The notes: a model not told the origin generated them from the letters alone. A stretch of DNA of 64,000 bases from Anabaena subtropica FACHB-260 (GCF_014697105.1 NZ_JACJRF010000009.1:62001-126000); one strand, 5' to 3'; shown: positions 9,546 to 20,392, counted from the first letter of the stretch. Numbers and translations are program-made.

Positions 9546-10466
9546 TCAGCTTACCTGTAATTCTGGTGTAGGTATTTGCAAAAACTCCCGCACCCGCCGT
9601 AAATAAGTAGGTGCATCCTCTAGCATCGGAAAGTGTGCGGTATCAGGAATTACGACAAACTCCACCTTGTCATTTAAAGCGGCCGCTTGTCGCCCCATGT
9701 CAGCCGGAATAATCTGGTCATACTCCCCCGCTACCAATAGAGTAGGTACTTGCAATTTAGCAAACTCCTGGGGCATTAATTCAGCTTGCGCTTTACTCAC
9801 AGAAGTAAAAATTGTTCCTAAAGCCGTATCATAATCGGCAACTAGGAAATCTTCTAAAAAAGCTTGACGCTCACCTTTGGGTATAGGACGATGCAAAAAC
9901 CTCGCCATAAACATCCGGTCAGCAAATGGTATTTTTCCTAACCACTTGGGACGAAATTTTACTACATAACCACCAAATTTATGAAAAGCGGTAAAAGCTT
10001 TTTCGTCGTACTCAAAAATACCGCTACAAGTTAAAATTCCTCTTTCCACTCGTTGGGGATAGAGGTTAAAAAATAATGTGGCGACGGAAGCACCCATTGA
10101 GTGAGCATTAATATAAACACGCCCAAGCTGCAATTCATCAAGTAAAACAGCTAAATCTTCAGCGTATTCTTCTATTTCATAAGTTAATTCTTGAACTGCT
10201 TGATATTTTTCTTGATTTGACTCAGCCTCAACAACAGACTCAGTAGCTTGGACAACAGTTGGTTTTCCCTGGGAACGTCCAAATCCCCGCAAATCGTAGA
10301 GCAGACAATCAAATTGGTCTGACAAAGCGTTCGCAGTACTTCTCCAGTATCTAGCCGAACCAGCCCAACCATGAATGAACACCATCACAGGCTTGACTAA
10401 ATCACCCGATGGTTGTTTGACCCATTCATAATAATGCTCAACGCCACGAACAGTAATATAAGGCAT
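9546..10466 (-). CDS. Alpha/beta hydrolase
   Basis: The protein has 306 residues from ATG 10466; the TTG at 10487 lies in repeat sequence and is unlikely. It is an alpha/beta-hydrolase fold with oxyanion segment FIHGWAGSARYW, nucleophile elbow AHSMGAS (Ser replaces nothing; the first Gly of the usual GxSxG is Ala), acid in AGEYDQIIP and catalytic His in DTAHFPML. An acidic insertion (residues about 75-105, rich in Glu and Gln) precedes the elbow. Substrate unknown; esterase or C-C hydrolase are both possible. It lies downstream of clpX in the same direction, separated by repeats. Confidence 0.8.
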   Translation of the reverse strand: MPYITVRGVEHYYEWVKQPSGDLVKPVMVFIHGWAGSARYWRSTANALSDQFDCLLYDLRGFGRSQGKPTVVQATESVVEAESNQEKYQAVQELTYEIEEYAEDLAVLLDELQLGRVYINAHSMGASVATLFFNLYPQRVERGILTCSGIFEYDEKAFTAFHKFGGYVVKFRPKWLGKIPFADRMFMARFLHRPIPKGERQAFLEDFLVADYDTALGTIFTSVSKAQAELMPQEFAKLQVPTLLVAGEYDQIIPADMGRQAAALNDKVEFVVIPDTAHFPMLEDAPTYLRRVREFLQIPTPELQVS

Positions 10467-10483
10467 TAGTCCAAATTCAATAA

Positions 10484-10560
10484 TCAATAGTCAATAGTTC
10501 AAAGTCAATAGTCAATAGTCAACAGTCGATGAACTAATGACCAATGACTATTGACCAACG
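10484..10560. repeat. Tandem heptamer-like repeat array (CAATAGT family)
   Basis: Several copies of TCAATAG, with variants TCAACAG and AGTTCAA, followed by inverted copies (TGACTATTGAC). This is the short tandemly repeated class common in heterocystous cyanobacteria. It fills the whole gap between clpX and the hydrolase gene. Confidence 0.75.
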
Positions 10561-10564
10561 ACTA

Positions 10565-11902
10565 CTAAGCTGATTCTGGTTTAGGCAATGAAGACGGATG
10601 TACTAGTAATTCTGCTGTTGAGCGCTTCTCTACCATTTCTCTGGTGACTGTGCAGCGAGTCACGTCTTTACGAGATGGTAGCTCGTACATCACATCTAAC
10701 ATGAGTTCCTCCACAATACCTCGTAATGCTCTAGCACCAGTTTTCCGACGGTAGGCTTCTTGAGCGATCGCTTTGAGCGCATCTGGTTTAAAGTCCAATT
10801 GGACATTATCCATCTTCAGCAGTTTTTGGTACTGCTTGACTAGAGCGCTACGTGGTTGAGTCAGAATCGCCATCAAAGCTTCTTCATCTAGCGGATCTAC
10901 CACGGCTACCATTGGCACACGGCCGATAAATTCGGGAATCATGCCAAATTTCACCAAATCATCTGGCTCTAGATGACGCAGGACATCTGCTGCTCGTTTT
11001 TCTTTTGATTGTCCTTCTCCTGGTTGTACAAAGCCTATTGACTTTTTGCCACCCCTCTGATCTACAACCTTTTCTAACCCTACGAAAGCACCACCACAGA
11101 TAAATAGAATATTACTAGTATCGATTTGGATGCAGTCTTGGTAAGGGTGCTTACGTCCTCCTTGGGGTGGAACATTGGCAATTGTGCCTTCCAGCATTTT
11201 TAGCAATGCTTGTTGTACACCTTCGCCGGAAACGTCCCTGGTAATGGAGGGGTTTTCACTCTTGCGGGCAATTTTATCAATTTCATCTATGTAGATAATG
11301 CCTCTTTGGGCTTCTTCTACGTCCAAATCAGCTACTTGTAATAATCGCAGTAAGATATTTTCTACATCTTCCCCTACATACCCTGCTTCTGTGAGCGTGG
11401 TCGCATCAGCCACAGCGAAGGGGACATCGAGAATTTTAGCTAGGGTTTGAGCTAGAAGAGTCTTGCCACAACCAGTAGGGCCAATTAACAAAATATTGGA
11501 TTTTTGCAGTTCTACTGCATCATCTCCATTTTTGCCACTACCTTTAGACTGCAAGATTGCCAATCGTTTGTAGTGATTGTAAACGGCAACAGATAAAACT
11601 TTCTTTGCTTCATCTTGACCTATAACGTGTTCGTCTAGGTACTTTTTAATCTCTCTGGGTTTTGGTATTTGGGTCAAGGAGAGATTAGCAGAACGGGCGC
11701 GGCGTTTTTGAGGTTGTTCTGATTTTGGTGTTGGTTGCGCCGCCGCACCACTAGTATCTAGCAACTCCTCATCTAGTATTTCATTACACAAGTCTACGCA
11801 TTCATCGCAGATGTAGACTCCCGGCCCTGCGATCAATTTCCGCACCTGCTCTTGAGACTTGCCACAGAAAGAACATTTTAAATGGGAGTCGTACTTAGAC
11901 AT
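10565..11902 (-). CDS. clpX: ATP-dependent Clp protease ATP-binding subunit ClpX
   Basis: A protein of 445 residues, the AAA+ unfoldase that feeds substrates to ClpP in the cytosol. The N-terminal zinc-binding domain has Cys10, Cys13, Cys32 and Cys35. Walker A GPTGCGKT lies at about 140-147, Walker B IIYIDEID at about 201-208, and the pore loop region with [15 protein letters not shown] between them. The family ClpP-binding loop is replaced by the usual IGF-type segment ([11 protein letters not shown]). Length is normal. The gene follows clpP by nine bases, so the two are surely co-transcribed. Confidence 0.98.
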   Translation of the reverse strand: MSKYDSHLKCSFCGKSQEQVRKLIAGPGVYICDECVDLCNEILDEELLDTSGAAAQPTPKSEQPQKRRARSANLSLTQIPKPREIKKYLDEHVIGQDEAKKVLSVAVYNHYKRLAILQSKGSGKNGDDAVELQKSNILLIGPTGCGKTLLAQTLAKILDVPFAVADATTLTEAGYVGEDVENILLRLLQVADLDVEEAQRGIIYIDEIDKIARKSENPSITRDVSGEGVQQALLKMLEGTIANVPPQGGRKHPYQDCIQIDTSNILFICGGAFVGLEKVVDQRGGKKSIGFVQPGEGQSKEKRAADVLRHLEPDDLVKFGMIPEFIGRVPMVAVVDPLDEEALMAILTQPRSALVKQYQKLLKMDNVQLDFKPDALKAIAQEAYRRKTGARALRGIVEELMLDVMYELPSRKDVTRCTVTREMVEKRSTAELLVHPSSLPKPESA

Positions 11903-11911
11903 ACCAGCCTC

Positions 11912-12610
11912 TTATTTCACGATGGTGACGTTTTCCCCTGCTGTGGGAAGATTTTGTCTGGAGATGACTTGATCGATCAAACCGTAATTTTTTGCTTCTT
12001 CTGCTGACATAAAGAAGTCGCGATCGGTATCTGCTTCAATTCTTTCTAGGGGTTGACCAGTATGATTAGCCATTAACTGATTCAACTGAGCCTTAATGTA
12101 AAGAATTTCCCTTGCTTGAATTTCTATATCAATGGCTTGACCTTGAGCGCCACCCAGGGGTTGGTGAATCATAATGCGGGAATCAGGTAGGGACATACGT
12201 TTACCTTTAGTTCCTGCGGTTAGGAGAAATGCCCCCATGCTTGCTGCTAACCCAAAACAGATAGTAACAACATCGGGACGGATTTGCTGAATTGTATCAT
12301 AGATTGCCATGCCTGCGTAGACAGAGCCGCCAGGGGAGTTGATGTAGAGTTGAATGTCTTTTTCCGAGTCTTCAGCATCTAAAAACAACAACTGGGCGAC
12401 AATGGTGTTGGCTACAGCATCATCAATGGGAGTTCCCAGAAATATAATCCGCTCTCGCAGCAGGCGGGAGTAGATGTCGAAGGCTCTTTCTCCCATACCT
12501 GATTGTTCTACGACCATCGGTACAATGTTACTTATGCCGTTGAGGTGGGAAGACATTCCAAATCGACTTAAACTGTTGATGGGGTAATTTGCCGACTGCG
12601 ATACAAGCAT
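11912..12610 (-). CDS. clpP: ATP-dependent Clp protease proteolytic subunit
   Basis: A serine protease subunit of 232 residues. The catalytic triad is visible: Ser124 in GLAASMGAF, His149 in MIHQPLGG and an Asp near 198 in the [15 protein letters not shown] segment. The N-terminus is about 30 residues longer than that of E. coli ClpP, as in several cyanobacterial copies next to clpX. It forms ClpXP with the downstream clpX product. The tig gene lies 261 bases upstream in the same direction. Confidence 0.98.
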   Translation of the reverse strand: MLVSQSANYPINSLSRFGMSSHLNGISNIVPMVVEQSGMGERAFDIYSRLLRERIIFLGTPIDDAVANTIVAQLLFLDAEDSEKDIQLYINSPGGSVYAGMAIYDTIQQIRPDVVTICFGLAASMGAFLLTAGTKGKRMSLPDSRIMIHQPLGGAQGQAIDIEIQAREILYIKAQLNQLMANHTGQPLERIEADTDRDFFMSAEEAKNYGLIDQVISRQNLPTAGENVTIVK

Positions 12611-12871
12611 ACGCGAAAGTTTGGGATAGTTGGTACAGAGATTTTGGCAACAATAGATGCCTTTGAGCCAATAAATGAGATTTTGATTTACCTATGTGTT
12701 AACCATTATGCCTCATCTATATTCTTCTCGTGTTACCCCGAATTAGGCAAGGGCGATTGTAGATGTCCCCACTTACTAAGCTATGTATGCTAGTTGCTGA
12801 GTATTGAGTAAAAATTTTTAATACTCATAACTCAGCAGTTATAACCTAAAAATCGCAGTTTGTGTGAGGGG

Positions 12872-14293
12872 TTATTCCCCTGTTGTTGATTCTGCTACAG
12901 CTTCCGTGGTTTCTGCCTCAGTCTCAGGTGCAGTTGTCTCTAACTCTTCCTCTTGGCTAATTAATGAACCTTCGGGTACAAGTTCAATGGTGGAATTTGC
13001 TAATAGCCAATCAATGATTTTCTCCGATAACAGCTCATTTTCTACTATTGTTTGCAGTCTGTCTTCGTCAATATCTTCGTCAGGATACTGTTGCACCAGT
13101 TGTGTAACTCTAGCTTGAATTTCTTCTGGGGTGGTTTCAATCAACTCACGTTTAGCAACTTCTTGCAATCCTAAAGATCGTTTGAGGCGTTCTACAGCCT
13201 CAGGGCGCGATCGCTCTCGTAACTGCGGGATAATATCTTGGGTAAATAGTTTCCTCACATCCATTCCCTGTTGCGATAGCCGCATAGCTGTTTGAGTCAG
13301 CATCGCGTCTACTTCTTTCTCAATCAGGGTTTCTGGTAAATCTACTTCTATGTGCTTAAGTAGTTCGGTTAACAAAGCTTCTTGCTGATTATTCTTAGTT
13401 TTGTCTTCAGCTTCCTTTTGATAACGCTCTTCCAAAGACAAACGCAGTGCTTCTAATGTTTCAAAATCGCTGACTTCTTGGGCAAAGTCGTCATTTAATT
13501 CTGGCAGTTCTTTTTCTTTAATTTCTTTAAGTGTCACCGTGAAAAGTGCGGGTTTACCAGCCAAGCTTGGGTCAGCATAAGGGTCTGGAAACTGAGCCGA
13601 AACTTCTCTGGTTTCGCCAGGATTCATCCCCACCATACCAGTCACAAAACCGGGAATAAATTTGTCTTCTTGCAACTCAACTTGGAAGTCGCTGGCTTCA
13701 CCACCTGGAATTGGTTCTGGTTCGGTTGTGTCGTCGTCGCCGTCTGCTTTGGCTATCACACCTTTAAAATCTACTACAGCCACATCACCAATCTGGGCTG
13801 CTCTTCCTTCTACTGGAATTAATGTCGCCAGTTCTTGACGTTCTTTTTCTAAAACTTCATCAACCCGTGCTGGGTCGTACTTGATTTCCTCGGCTTTGGC
13901 TGTCAAACCAGTGTACTGCACTAGGTTAACTTCTGGTTCTACATCAACAGCTGCCGCAAAAGTCAGGGGTTTTCCTGGTTCGTAGTTATTGATTAAATCA
14001 TCAAAGGATGAACGCAACTGTGGTTGACCAATTGCTGGGATAGATTCCTGTTTTATTGCTTGCTCAATCCCATCTTGCAGTAATTCTTCCAAGGCTGCGG
14101 CTTTGATGCGAGTTGTGCCTAGACGTTGTAATAATACTGGTCTAGGTACTTTGCCTTTACGAAACCCAGGAATATTGACAGTATTGGCTAAATTTTTAAT
14201 TACCTGTTCGTAAGTTTTTTGTGTAATTTCTGGTGTAATTTCTATTTCCAGACCAATTTGGCTGGCGGGGAGTTTTTCCTGGGTAACTTTCAT
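12872..14293 (-). CDS. tig: Trigger factor, ribosome-associated chaperone
   Basis: A protein of 473 residues: the N-terminal ribosome-binding domain carries the signature GFRKGKVP (about residues 43-50), the FKBP-type peptidyl-prolyl isomerase domain spans about 160-255, and the helical C-terminal chaperone domain follows. The very acidic Glu/Thr tail (last 35 residues) is common in cyanobacterial copies. It heads the tig-clpP-clpX cluster, the classical bacterial arrangement of folding and degradation genes. Confidence 0.97.
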   Translation of the reverse strand: MKVTQEKLPASQIGLEIEITPEITQKTYEQVIKNLANTVNIPGFRKGKVPRPVLLQRLGTTRIKAAALEELLQDGIEQAIKQESIPAIGQPQLRSSFDDLINNYEPGKPLTFAAAVDVEPEVNLVQYTGLTAKAEEIKYDPARVDEVLEKERQELATLIPVEGRAAQIGDVAVVDFKGVIAKADGDDDTTEPEPIPGGEASDFQVELQEDKFIPGFVTGMVGMNPGETREVSAQFPDPYADPSLAGKPALFTVTLKEIKEKELPELNDDFAQEVSDFETLEALRLSLEERYQKEAEDKTKNNQQEALLTELLKHIEVDLPETLIEKEVDAMLTQTAMRLSQQGMDVRKLFTQDIIPQLRERSRPEAVERLKRSLGLQEVAKRELIETTPEEIQARVTQLVQQYPDEDIDEDRLQTIVENELLSEKIIDWLLANSTIELVPEGSLISQEEELETTAPETEAETTEAVAESTTGE

Positions 14294-15040
14294 GCTTCGT
14301 CTCTAGTTTTGGGGATTTGTGGCTCCAAGTACATACAAGATGCGATTGACCGCTTCTGTGAGTTGATGTCTCTTGGTAAGGATTGAAGGTGTCTACAAGG
14401 CAGATTTCTAGGCCTACAGTAGAGATCCAGTTTACTGCTAATGGCAAAAGACTTGACGCTTTAGCGCCATAACTTTACCGAAAGAGTCACAGTTAACTTA
14501 CAGCATCAGCTCTATAGGACTGTTATCGTGATATCCTGGTTCTCACAACCAGCAAATCAACAGTCTGTATCCTATGTTAGGATGTTGTGCTTGTTTACTA
14601 GTGTAAGCATCAACGCTATCAGGGTGAGTCCAAAATTGCTTGACTGTATTGACTTCGTTTACATTGAATCATAGTACATTGCCAATCCAGCGAATCCACA
14701 TCAAAAGTGTGATTATTTTGCAAAATGGATTTCTAGATAATGACTAAAATGGGCTAATTTGCAAATTTTTTTCCCCGCAATAGCAATTCATTGTATAATA
14801 TCCCTAATTTTTTAAAATTAGCAGCAAAGCAAAATTTATTGGGAATTTTCCATTAGTGAAGTTATGTAAATTTGAAAACTAAAGTAATTATTTAAGATAT
14901 TTAAGAAATATTGCTAAAAATTAGGAAAACTTGATCGAAATATTTGGTTACTGTTATCTCCACAACTCATAGATAAATTATAAACCTGTAAAAAACTACC
15001 AAAAAATTCACCATAACCTCTGAGGAAGGAGAAGTTTAGT
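14294..15040. other. Divergent regulatory region between tig and asd
   Basis: These 747 bases hold no convincing gene. A minus-strand frame at 14196-14447 overlaps the tig start and has no family resemblance. The right half is AT-rich (14690-14930) and leads to the strong ribosome binding site of asd. Confidence 0.5.
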
Positions 15041-16084
15041 TTGTCTAAATCGTATCGCGTAGCTATTTTGGGAGCAACTGGTGCTGTTGGTACAGAGTTG
15101 CTGGAATTACTAGAAAACCGGAATTTTCCGGTAGGTGATTTAAAATTATTAGCTTCAGAAAGGAGTGTTGGGCGATCGCTCCCTTTTAAGGGCGAAGATA
15201 TAGTAGTAGAATCAGTGAGCGATCGCGCTTTTGAAAATGTGGATATAGTCTTAGCTAGTGCTGGTGGTTCCACATCCAAAACTTGGGCATCTGTAGCTGT
15301 TGAAAAAGGTGCGGTGGTAATCGATAACTCCAGCGCCTTCAGGATGAACCCAGATGTTCCCCTCATCGTGCCAGAGGTGAACCCCCAAGCAGCATTTGCT
15401 CACAAAGGCATCATTGCTAACCCCAACTGCACCACAATTTTGATGACGTTGGCAGTGTGGCCCCTACATCAAGTTAGACCAGTGCAACGCATTGTGGCTG
15501 CAACTTACCAATCTGCAAGTGGTGCGGGTGCCAAAGCAATGGAAGAAGTCAAAACCCAAACAAGTGCTATCTTACAAGGCAAGGAACCAGTCGCCAAGAT
15601 ATTACCATATCCATTAGCATTTAATTTATTTCCCCATAACTCCCCATTAACAGATTCAGGGTATTGTGAGGAAGAGTTGAAAATGGTCAATGAAACCCGG
15701 AAAATTTTTGGTACACAAGAAATTAGAATCACGGCAACTTGTGTACGGGTTCCCGTACTACGCGCCCACTCAGAAGCAATTAATCTAGAGTTCGCGGAAC
15801 CATTTTCTCCAGAGGAAGCCAGAAAAATTTTAAGTCACGCACCTGGAGTAAAATTATTAGAAGATTGGAAAAGAAATTATTTTCCCATGCCAATAGAAGC
15901 TAGCGGTCGTGATGAAGTTTTAGTGGGCAGAATTCGTCAAGATATTTCTCACCCCTACGGTTTAGAACTCTGGCTTTGCGGTGACCAAATTCGTAAAGGT
16001 GCGGCGTTAAATGCAGTACAAATAGCCGAGTTGTTAGTAGAAAAAAATTTACTCCAACCTACAAAAGCGTATGTTGCTAGGTAG
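15041..16084 (+). CDS. asd: Aspartate-semialdehyde dehydrogenase
   Basis: This enzyme (347 residues) reduces aspartyl phosphate to aspartate semialdehyde with NADPH, the branch point to lysine/diaminopimelate and threonine/methionine. The nucleotide loop GATGAVG is at residues 11-17 and the catalytic Cys130 lies in NPNCTTI. Length is normal. The start is TTG at 15041, fixed by a strong GGAAGGAG nine bases upstream; no in-frame ATG lies nearby. The next gene, dapA, uses its product, and rnj follows: the order asd-dapA-rnj is also known from Synechocystis. Confidence 0.97.
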   Translation: MSKSYRVAILGATGAVGTELLELLENRNFPVGDLKLLASERSVGRSLPFKGEDIVVESVSDRAFENVDIVLASAGGSTSKTWASVAVEKGAVVIDNSSAFRMNPDVPLIVPEVNPQAAFAHKGIIANPNCTTILMTLAVWPLHQVRPVQRIVAATYQSASGAGAKAMEEVKTQTSAILQGKEPVAKILPYPLAFNLFPHNSPLTDSGYCEEELKMVNETRKIFGTQEIRITATCVRVPVLRAHSEAINLEFAEPFSPEEARKILSHAPGVKLLEDWKRNYFPMPIEASGRDEVLVGRIRQDISHPYGLELWLCGDQIRKGAALNAVQIAELLVEKNLLQPTKAYVAR

Positions 16085-16197
16085 AGGCTTTGCCTGCAAC
16101 GTCTGTACAGTAGTCAGTAGTCACTAATTAGTAGCAAGAAAGCAGCAACTAACAACTGACAAACACAAAAAAGGGTAATTTTAGGAGTAACAAGAGG

Positions 16198-17082
16198 GTG
16201 GGAGATTTTGGCAGAGTTTTAACCGCGATGATTACACCATTCAAAGCGGACGGGAGTGTTAACTATACCGTAGCAGCAGAATTAGCAGCACATTTAGCTG
16301 ATAATGGTACAGATACATTGGTTGTGTGTGGTACAACTGGAGAATCGCCGACATTAAGTTGGGATGAAGAATACCAATTGTTTGTGGAAATTTTGCAAGC
16401 AGTAGCAGGCAAAGCCAAGGTAATAGCTGGATGTGGTTCCAATTCCACCAAAGAAGCGATCGCAGCTACGCAAAAAGCAGCTAAAATAGGAGTACACGGT
16501 ACTTTACAAGTAGTACCTTATTACAATAAACCGCCACAAGCAGGACTCTACCAGCACTTTCAGGCGATAGCGCAAGCCTGTCCAGAACTAGCGCTATTGT
16601 TATACAACGTTCCTGGTCGAACTGGTCAAAATCTCAGTCCAGAGACAGTTGTGCGGTTAGCTGAAATTGACAATATTGTTGGTATTAAAGAAGCTAGTGG
16701 CAATCTCGACCAAGCGGGAGAAATTCGCCGCTTGACACCAAAAGAGTTCCAGATTTACGCTGGAGATGATTCCCTGACCTTGCCTTTGTTAGCGATAGGG
16801 GCAAAAGGTGTAGTTAGTGTAGCTTCCCATCTCGTAGGCAACCAACTACAGCAGATGATTCAAGCTTTTAATGCCGGGCAAGTGACAGTCGCCAGTGATA
16901 TTCATCTTCGACTCTTCCCATTGTTTAAAGCTTTATTTATCACTACAAATCCGATTCCTATTAAACAAGCATTAAAACTTCAAGGCTGGGAGGTTGGTTC
17001 AACTCGTCCACCACTAAGTGAAGCTGATGGAGAAGTCAGCCAAAAATTAGAGGCAGTACTGAAAAATCTCGATTTAATTTAA
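16198..17082 (+). CDS. dapA: 4-hydroxy-tetrahydrodipicolinate synthase
   Basis: This 294-residue TIM-barrel enzyme condenses pyruvate with aspartate semialdehyde, the first step toward diaminopimelate and lysine. The Schiff-base lysine is Lys164 in GIKEASGN, the catalytic tyrosine is Tyr136 in [10 protein letters not shown], and the pyruvate-binding loop is GTTGESPTL. The start is GTG at 16198 with AGGAG ten bases upstream; the start fits the family N-terminus ([11 protein letters not shown]). It directly follows asd. Confidence 0.97.
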   Translation: MGDFGRVLTAMITPFKADGSVNYTVAAELAAHLADNGTDTLVVCGTTGESPTLSWDEEYQLFVEILQAVAGKAKVIAGCGSNSTKEAIAATQKAAKIGVHGTLQVVPYYNKPPQAGLYQHFQAIAQACPELALLLYNVPGRTGQNLSPETVVRLAEIDNIVGIKEASGNLDQAGEIRRLTPKEFQIYAGDDSLTLPLLAIGAKGVVSVASHLVGNQLQQMIQAFNAGQVTVASDIHLRLFPLFKALFITTNPIPIKQALKLQGWEVGSTRPPLSEADGEVSQKLEAVLKNLDLI

Positions 17083-17530
17083 TCGCCATTATTTAGGCAT
17101 TAGTTGAGTTTTGTTTGCGAAAACTGTATATCAATTAGGGACATCCAAAAATTCAATTACTCAATTCCTGCTATCTAATAGAAATATCAGATTTCGTCTT
17201 CCCCTACTCACCAAAGCAACTGATTATTTCTTGATTTGGCAGTCCCGGATTAATGGGGCTTGACAAAAATAACTATCTACTAGAAAAATCCGATGATTAA
17301 AGTTTTATTTCCAACCTAGCTTCTAATACTTTTAAAACTTGTGCTAAAACCGAATAAACATACAATGAATTATTCAACATAAAATTTCTTTTTATTGAAC
17401 CAAAAACTGCACATTTAATTAAAATTTGGCTGCTTTGTAAAAGCAGGCTAATGTTTTCATTCCTAAAAGAAGCTGAATTTTCAAATTTATTAACTCTCAA
17501 ACAAAAACAACAAACGATCTTAAGGAGAAA
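17083..17530. other. Intergenic region before rnj, no gene seen
   Basis: AT-rich sequence of 448 bases. A minus-strand frame at 17297-17500 has no family resemblance and no good ribosome binding site. The length allows a separate promoter for rnj. Confidence 0.45.
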
Positions 17531-19300
17531 ATGAGTAAAAACGAAACTAATGCCGGCCTAAAAATTATTCCATTGGGCGGTTTACATGAAATTGGTAAAA
17601 ACACCTGTGTTTTTGAATACGATGATGAAATTATCCTCTTAGATGCAGGATTGGCTTTCCCGACAAAGGCAATGCACGGGGTAAATATCGTTCTGCCAGA
17701 TACGACTTATTTACGGGAAAATCGCCACAAAATTAAAGGCATGATTGTCACCCACGGTCATGAAGACCATATTGGTGGTATTGCTTTTCACCTCAAGCAA
17801 TTTGACATTCCGGTCATTTATGGTCCTAGACTAGCAATGGCAATGCTAGAGGGTAAATTAGAAGAAGCAGGAGTACGCGATCGCACAGAATTAAGAACAG
17901 TTTTACCACGCGATGTTGTCCGAATTGGTAAATCCTTCTTTGTCGAGTACATCCGTAACACCCACTCCATTGCCGATAGCTTCACCATCGCCATTCACAC
18001 TCCCTTAGGCGTGGTGATTCATACCGGAGATTTTAAATTTGACCACACTCCAGTTGATGGCGAAAAATTTGACTTACAACGTCTAGCAGAACACGGCGAA
18101 AAAGGTGTACTTTGCCTTTTGAGTGACTCAACTAACTCCGAAGTTCCAGGATTCACACCGTCGGAAGCGTCAGTTTTTCCCAACCTAGATAGAGTCTTTA
18201 GTCAAGCAGAAGGACGACTATTCGTAACTACCTTTGCTTCCAGCGTCCATCGTATCAACATGATTTTGCAACTGGCACGAAAGCATAACCGTGTAGTGAC
18301 GGTTGTCGGGCGTTCCATGCTGAATTTGATAGCCCATGCCCGTAATCTAGGTTACATCAAATGTGAAGATAATCTGTTGCAACCCTTGCACATGGTGCGT
18401 AATCTGCCAGATGATAATGTGTTGGTTCTTACCACTGGTTCCCAAGGTGAAACAATGGCAGCTATGACCAGGATTGCCAACAAAGAACACCCCCATATTA
18501 AAATTCGTCCAACTGATACCGTTGTCTTTTCTGCTAACCCAATTCCAGGGAACACAATTGCTGTAGTCAACACCATCGATAAATTGATGCAGCAAGGAGC
18601 AAAAGTTGTCTATGGACGGGAACATGGCATTCACGTTTCTGGACACGGCTGTCAGGAAGACCAAAAGTTGATGATTGCCTTAACTAGACCCAAGTTCTTT
18701 GTACCAGTCCACGGTGAGCATCGGATGCTGGTGAAACACTCCCAAACAGCACAAAAAATGGGTGTTCCTGCTGAGAATATGGTGATTATTCAGAATGGCG
18801 ATGTCATCGAACTAACGGAAGAATCGATTCGCGTTGCAGGTAAAGTACAATCTGGTATCGAGTTGGTGGATACTACAAGTTCTGGCATGGTCAGTGCGAA
18901 AGTTCTGCAAGAACGCCAACGCATGGCAGAAGAAGGTCTTGTTACTATTGCGGCGGCGATTGATTGGCAGGGTAAATTGCTGGCTAAACCAGAAATTCAC
19001 ATACGGGGTGTTGTTACTAGTGTAGAGCGATCGCTGCTACAAAAGTGGGTACAACAGCGTATTGAAGAAATTATTAGCGTGCGTTGGTCTGAATTTTCAT
19101 CTTCTGAAGGTGAGCAACCAGAAGTAGATTGGGGTGGCTTGCAAGGGACTTTAGAACGTGAGTTGCAACGTTCCATTCGTCGTGAGTTGCAATGTCAGCC
19201 ATCTGTGACTTTCCTAATGCAAATTCCTGATGAGCCACCTGTGAAGGTTGCCGATGGTAGAAGGCGACGGACTCGGACTGCTGCTCAGGTCGCTTCGTAA
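17531..19300 (+). CDS. rnj: Ribonuclease J
   Basis: A protein of 589 residues with the metallo-beta-lactamase/beta-CASP architecture of RNase J, which acts as endo- and 5' exoribonuclease in RNA processing. The metal-binding motif HGHEDH has His75, His77, Asp79 and His80; further metal ligands are in RNTHSIADS and HTGDFKFDH. The beta-CASP part contains VHGEHRML, and a C-terminal RNase J domain ends in a basic tail (GRRRRTRTAAQ). The start ATG 17531 is preceded by AAGGAG. It completes the asd-dapA-rnj string. Confidence 0.97.
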   Translation: MSKNETNAGLKIIPLGGLHEIGKNTCVFEYDDEIILLDAGLAFPTKAMHGVNIVLPDTTYLRENRHKIKGMIVTHGHEDHIGGIAFHLKQFDIPVIYGPRLAMAMLEGKLEEAGVRDRTELRTVLPRDVVRIGKSFFVEYIRNTHSIADSFTIAIHTPLGVVIHTGDFKFDHTPVDGEKFDLQRLAEHGEKGVLCLLSDSTNSEVPGFTPSEASVFPNLDRVFSQAEGRLFVTTFASSVHRINMILQLARKHNRVVTVVGRSMLNLIAHARNLGYIKCEDNLLQPLHMVRNLPDDNVLVLTTGSQGETMAAMTRIANKEHPHIKIRPTDTVVFSANPIPGNTIAVVNTIDKLMQQGAKVVYGREHGIHVSGHGCQEDQKLMIALTRPKFFVPVHGEHRMLVKHSQTAQKMGVPAENMVIIQNGDVIELTEESIRVAGKVQSGIELVDTTSSGMVSAKVLQERQRMAEEGLVTIAAAIDWQGKLLAKPEIHIRGVVTSVERSLLQKWVQQRIEEIISVRWSEFSSSEGEQPEVDWGGLQGTLERELQRSIRRELQCQPSVTFLMQIPDEPPVKVADGRRRRTRTAAQVAS

Positions 19301-19350
19301 TAATTAAGCTCACGTAAAAACCAATACCCCAAACGGAACCCTCATGGTAG

Positions 19351-19384
19351 ACGCAAAGACGCATAAGTGTCTTTGCGTTTTGAT
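19351..19384 (+). terminator. Rho-independent terminator of rnj
   Basis: ACGCAAAGAC (19351-19360) pairs perfectly with GTCTTTGCGT (19369-19378), followed by TTTTG. It lies 50 bases beyond the rnj stop. Confidence 0.75.
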
Positions 19385-19433
19385 GTGCGATATTGAATGT
19401 AGACGAGTTCGGGGAGGCGATAACTAGTAAATA

Positions 19434-19528
19434 ATACCAATTTGAAAAAAGAAGGCGACAGATATACAGCCCCAAACGCTTGTCCTGCCTTGATTATTAA
19501 TTTTGAATTTTGAATTTTGAATTGGTAT
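19434..19528. repeat. Small MITE-like element with AATTTTG tandem repeats
   Basis: The ends ATACCAATTT (19434) and AATTGGTAT (19520-19528) are inverted copies. Next to the right end the heptamer AATTTTG is repeated three times exactly (19499-19519). This is a common dispersed repeat form in Nostoc-like genomes. The rest of the gap between rnj and 20015 holds no gene that I can support. Confidence 0.6.
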
Positions 19529-20014
19529 AAGGAATCGGATTTAAACTTAAAGCTTGAGCCAAACTCAAAGTCAAAGGCGTAAACACTAGCGCCAAAGTGT
19601 CGTTGAGGAAAAAGGCGGAGAGGTGTTTACTGCGTTATTGCAAGTTCTAACGTTTAAAGATAGTTTCTAGAGTACTTAACCAACAGCAGAAATATTTCAA
19701 TACAAGTATTCTTCTATTACCAGAAATTATTATGTTAAGCTTTGTGAATATTTCTGCAAATTCCACCCGAAGATAGATGTCTTCATTAGAATTTAAACTG
19801 TGTCAAGTTATGAACAAGATCGGATGATTACACTACCGCTTCCGAGAAAATTGCGATTAACTTGACGTAGTAATAAGTCATGTCCTGATTTCAGTAGCTG
19901 CCCAATATTTGCACAATTTAGCGATCAGGACGAGTTTTTTCCCGACCAGGTAGTTATCACATTGTATAAGTTCATCGGAAAGATGAATTCCCTCGTAAAA
20001 AAAGAGGCATAACC

Positions 20015-20392
20015 ATGAAGGTATTTGATAATACCACAAAAAAGCTTTTTGTTGCAAGCTGGATTTCGATCAACCACGCAGAAGATCAGAATAATCATCC
20101 ACACCAGTTGCAAGCTTCTCCTTCTCAGTCAGGTTGGGATATTTTTAAACTCTGGCGACGCTGGCTAGACAATATTAAAGTAAGCGATCGCCAACTAGCC
20201 CACCGCCTATGTCAAATGATCCCTGCTCAATGTCCCTTTGAGCGCGACATCAAGTTATTTGGCAAGACGATTTTACACATTCCACCAATGTGCAAACTCA
20301 ACCCTTTATACGAAGAAGTCGTTAGCTTGCGTTTCCGGGCGCTGTGTTATCTAGCGGATGAGTGCGGCGAGGATGTGTCACAGTATTTTTAG
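20015..20392 (+). CDS. Mo-dependent nitrogenase C-terminal domain (Mo-nitro_C) protein
   Basis: A small soluble protein of 125 residues. Residues about 45-122 match the Mo-nitro_C family: a WLDNI-like start, ARRL-type segment LAHRLCQMIPAQCPFERDIK, then LFGKTILHIPPMCKLNPLY and the closing RFRALCYLADECGED. The family is named for resemblance to a tail of nitrogenase-related proteins and occurs widely in cyanobacteria; its biochemical role is not known, and the name is no proof of a part in nitrogen fixation. Monocistronic. Three conserved Cys residues (in CQMIPAQC and MCKL) are notable. Confidence 0.85.
   Translation: MKVFDNTTKKLFVASWISINHAEDQNNHPHQLQASPSQSGWDIFKLWRRWLDNIKVSDRQLAHRLCQMIPAQCPFERDIKLFGKTILHIPPMCKLNPLYEEVVSLRFRALCYLADECGEDVSQYF

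Noticed and set aside
11912-12610. A possible shorter start of ClpP at an internal Met
   Set aside because: The longer N-terminus matches what is known of cyanobacterial ClpP copies next to clpX.
14196-14447. An 83-codon minus-strand frame over the tig start
   Set aside because: It overlaps the true tig start in another frame and has no domain pattern.
15740-15760. Shared 15-mer GTGTACGGGTTCCCG in asd and upstream of groES (near 34778)
   Set aside because: In asd it is plain coding sequence and no third copy was seen, so chance is the best explanation.
17297-17500. A 67-codon minus-strand frame before rnj
   Set aside because: No family match by eye and no credible start signal.
20015-20392. 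Reading the Mo-nitro_C protein as part of a nitrogenase cluster
   Set aside because: No nif gene is nearby and the domain also occurs in cyanobacteria as a stand-alone protein of unknown role.
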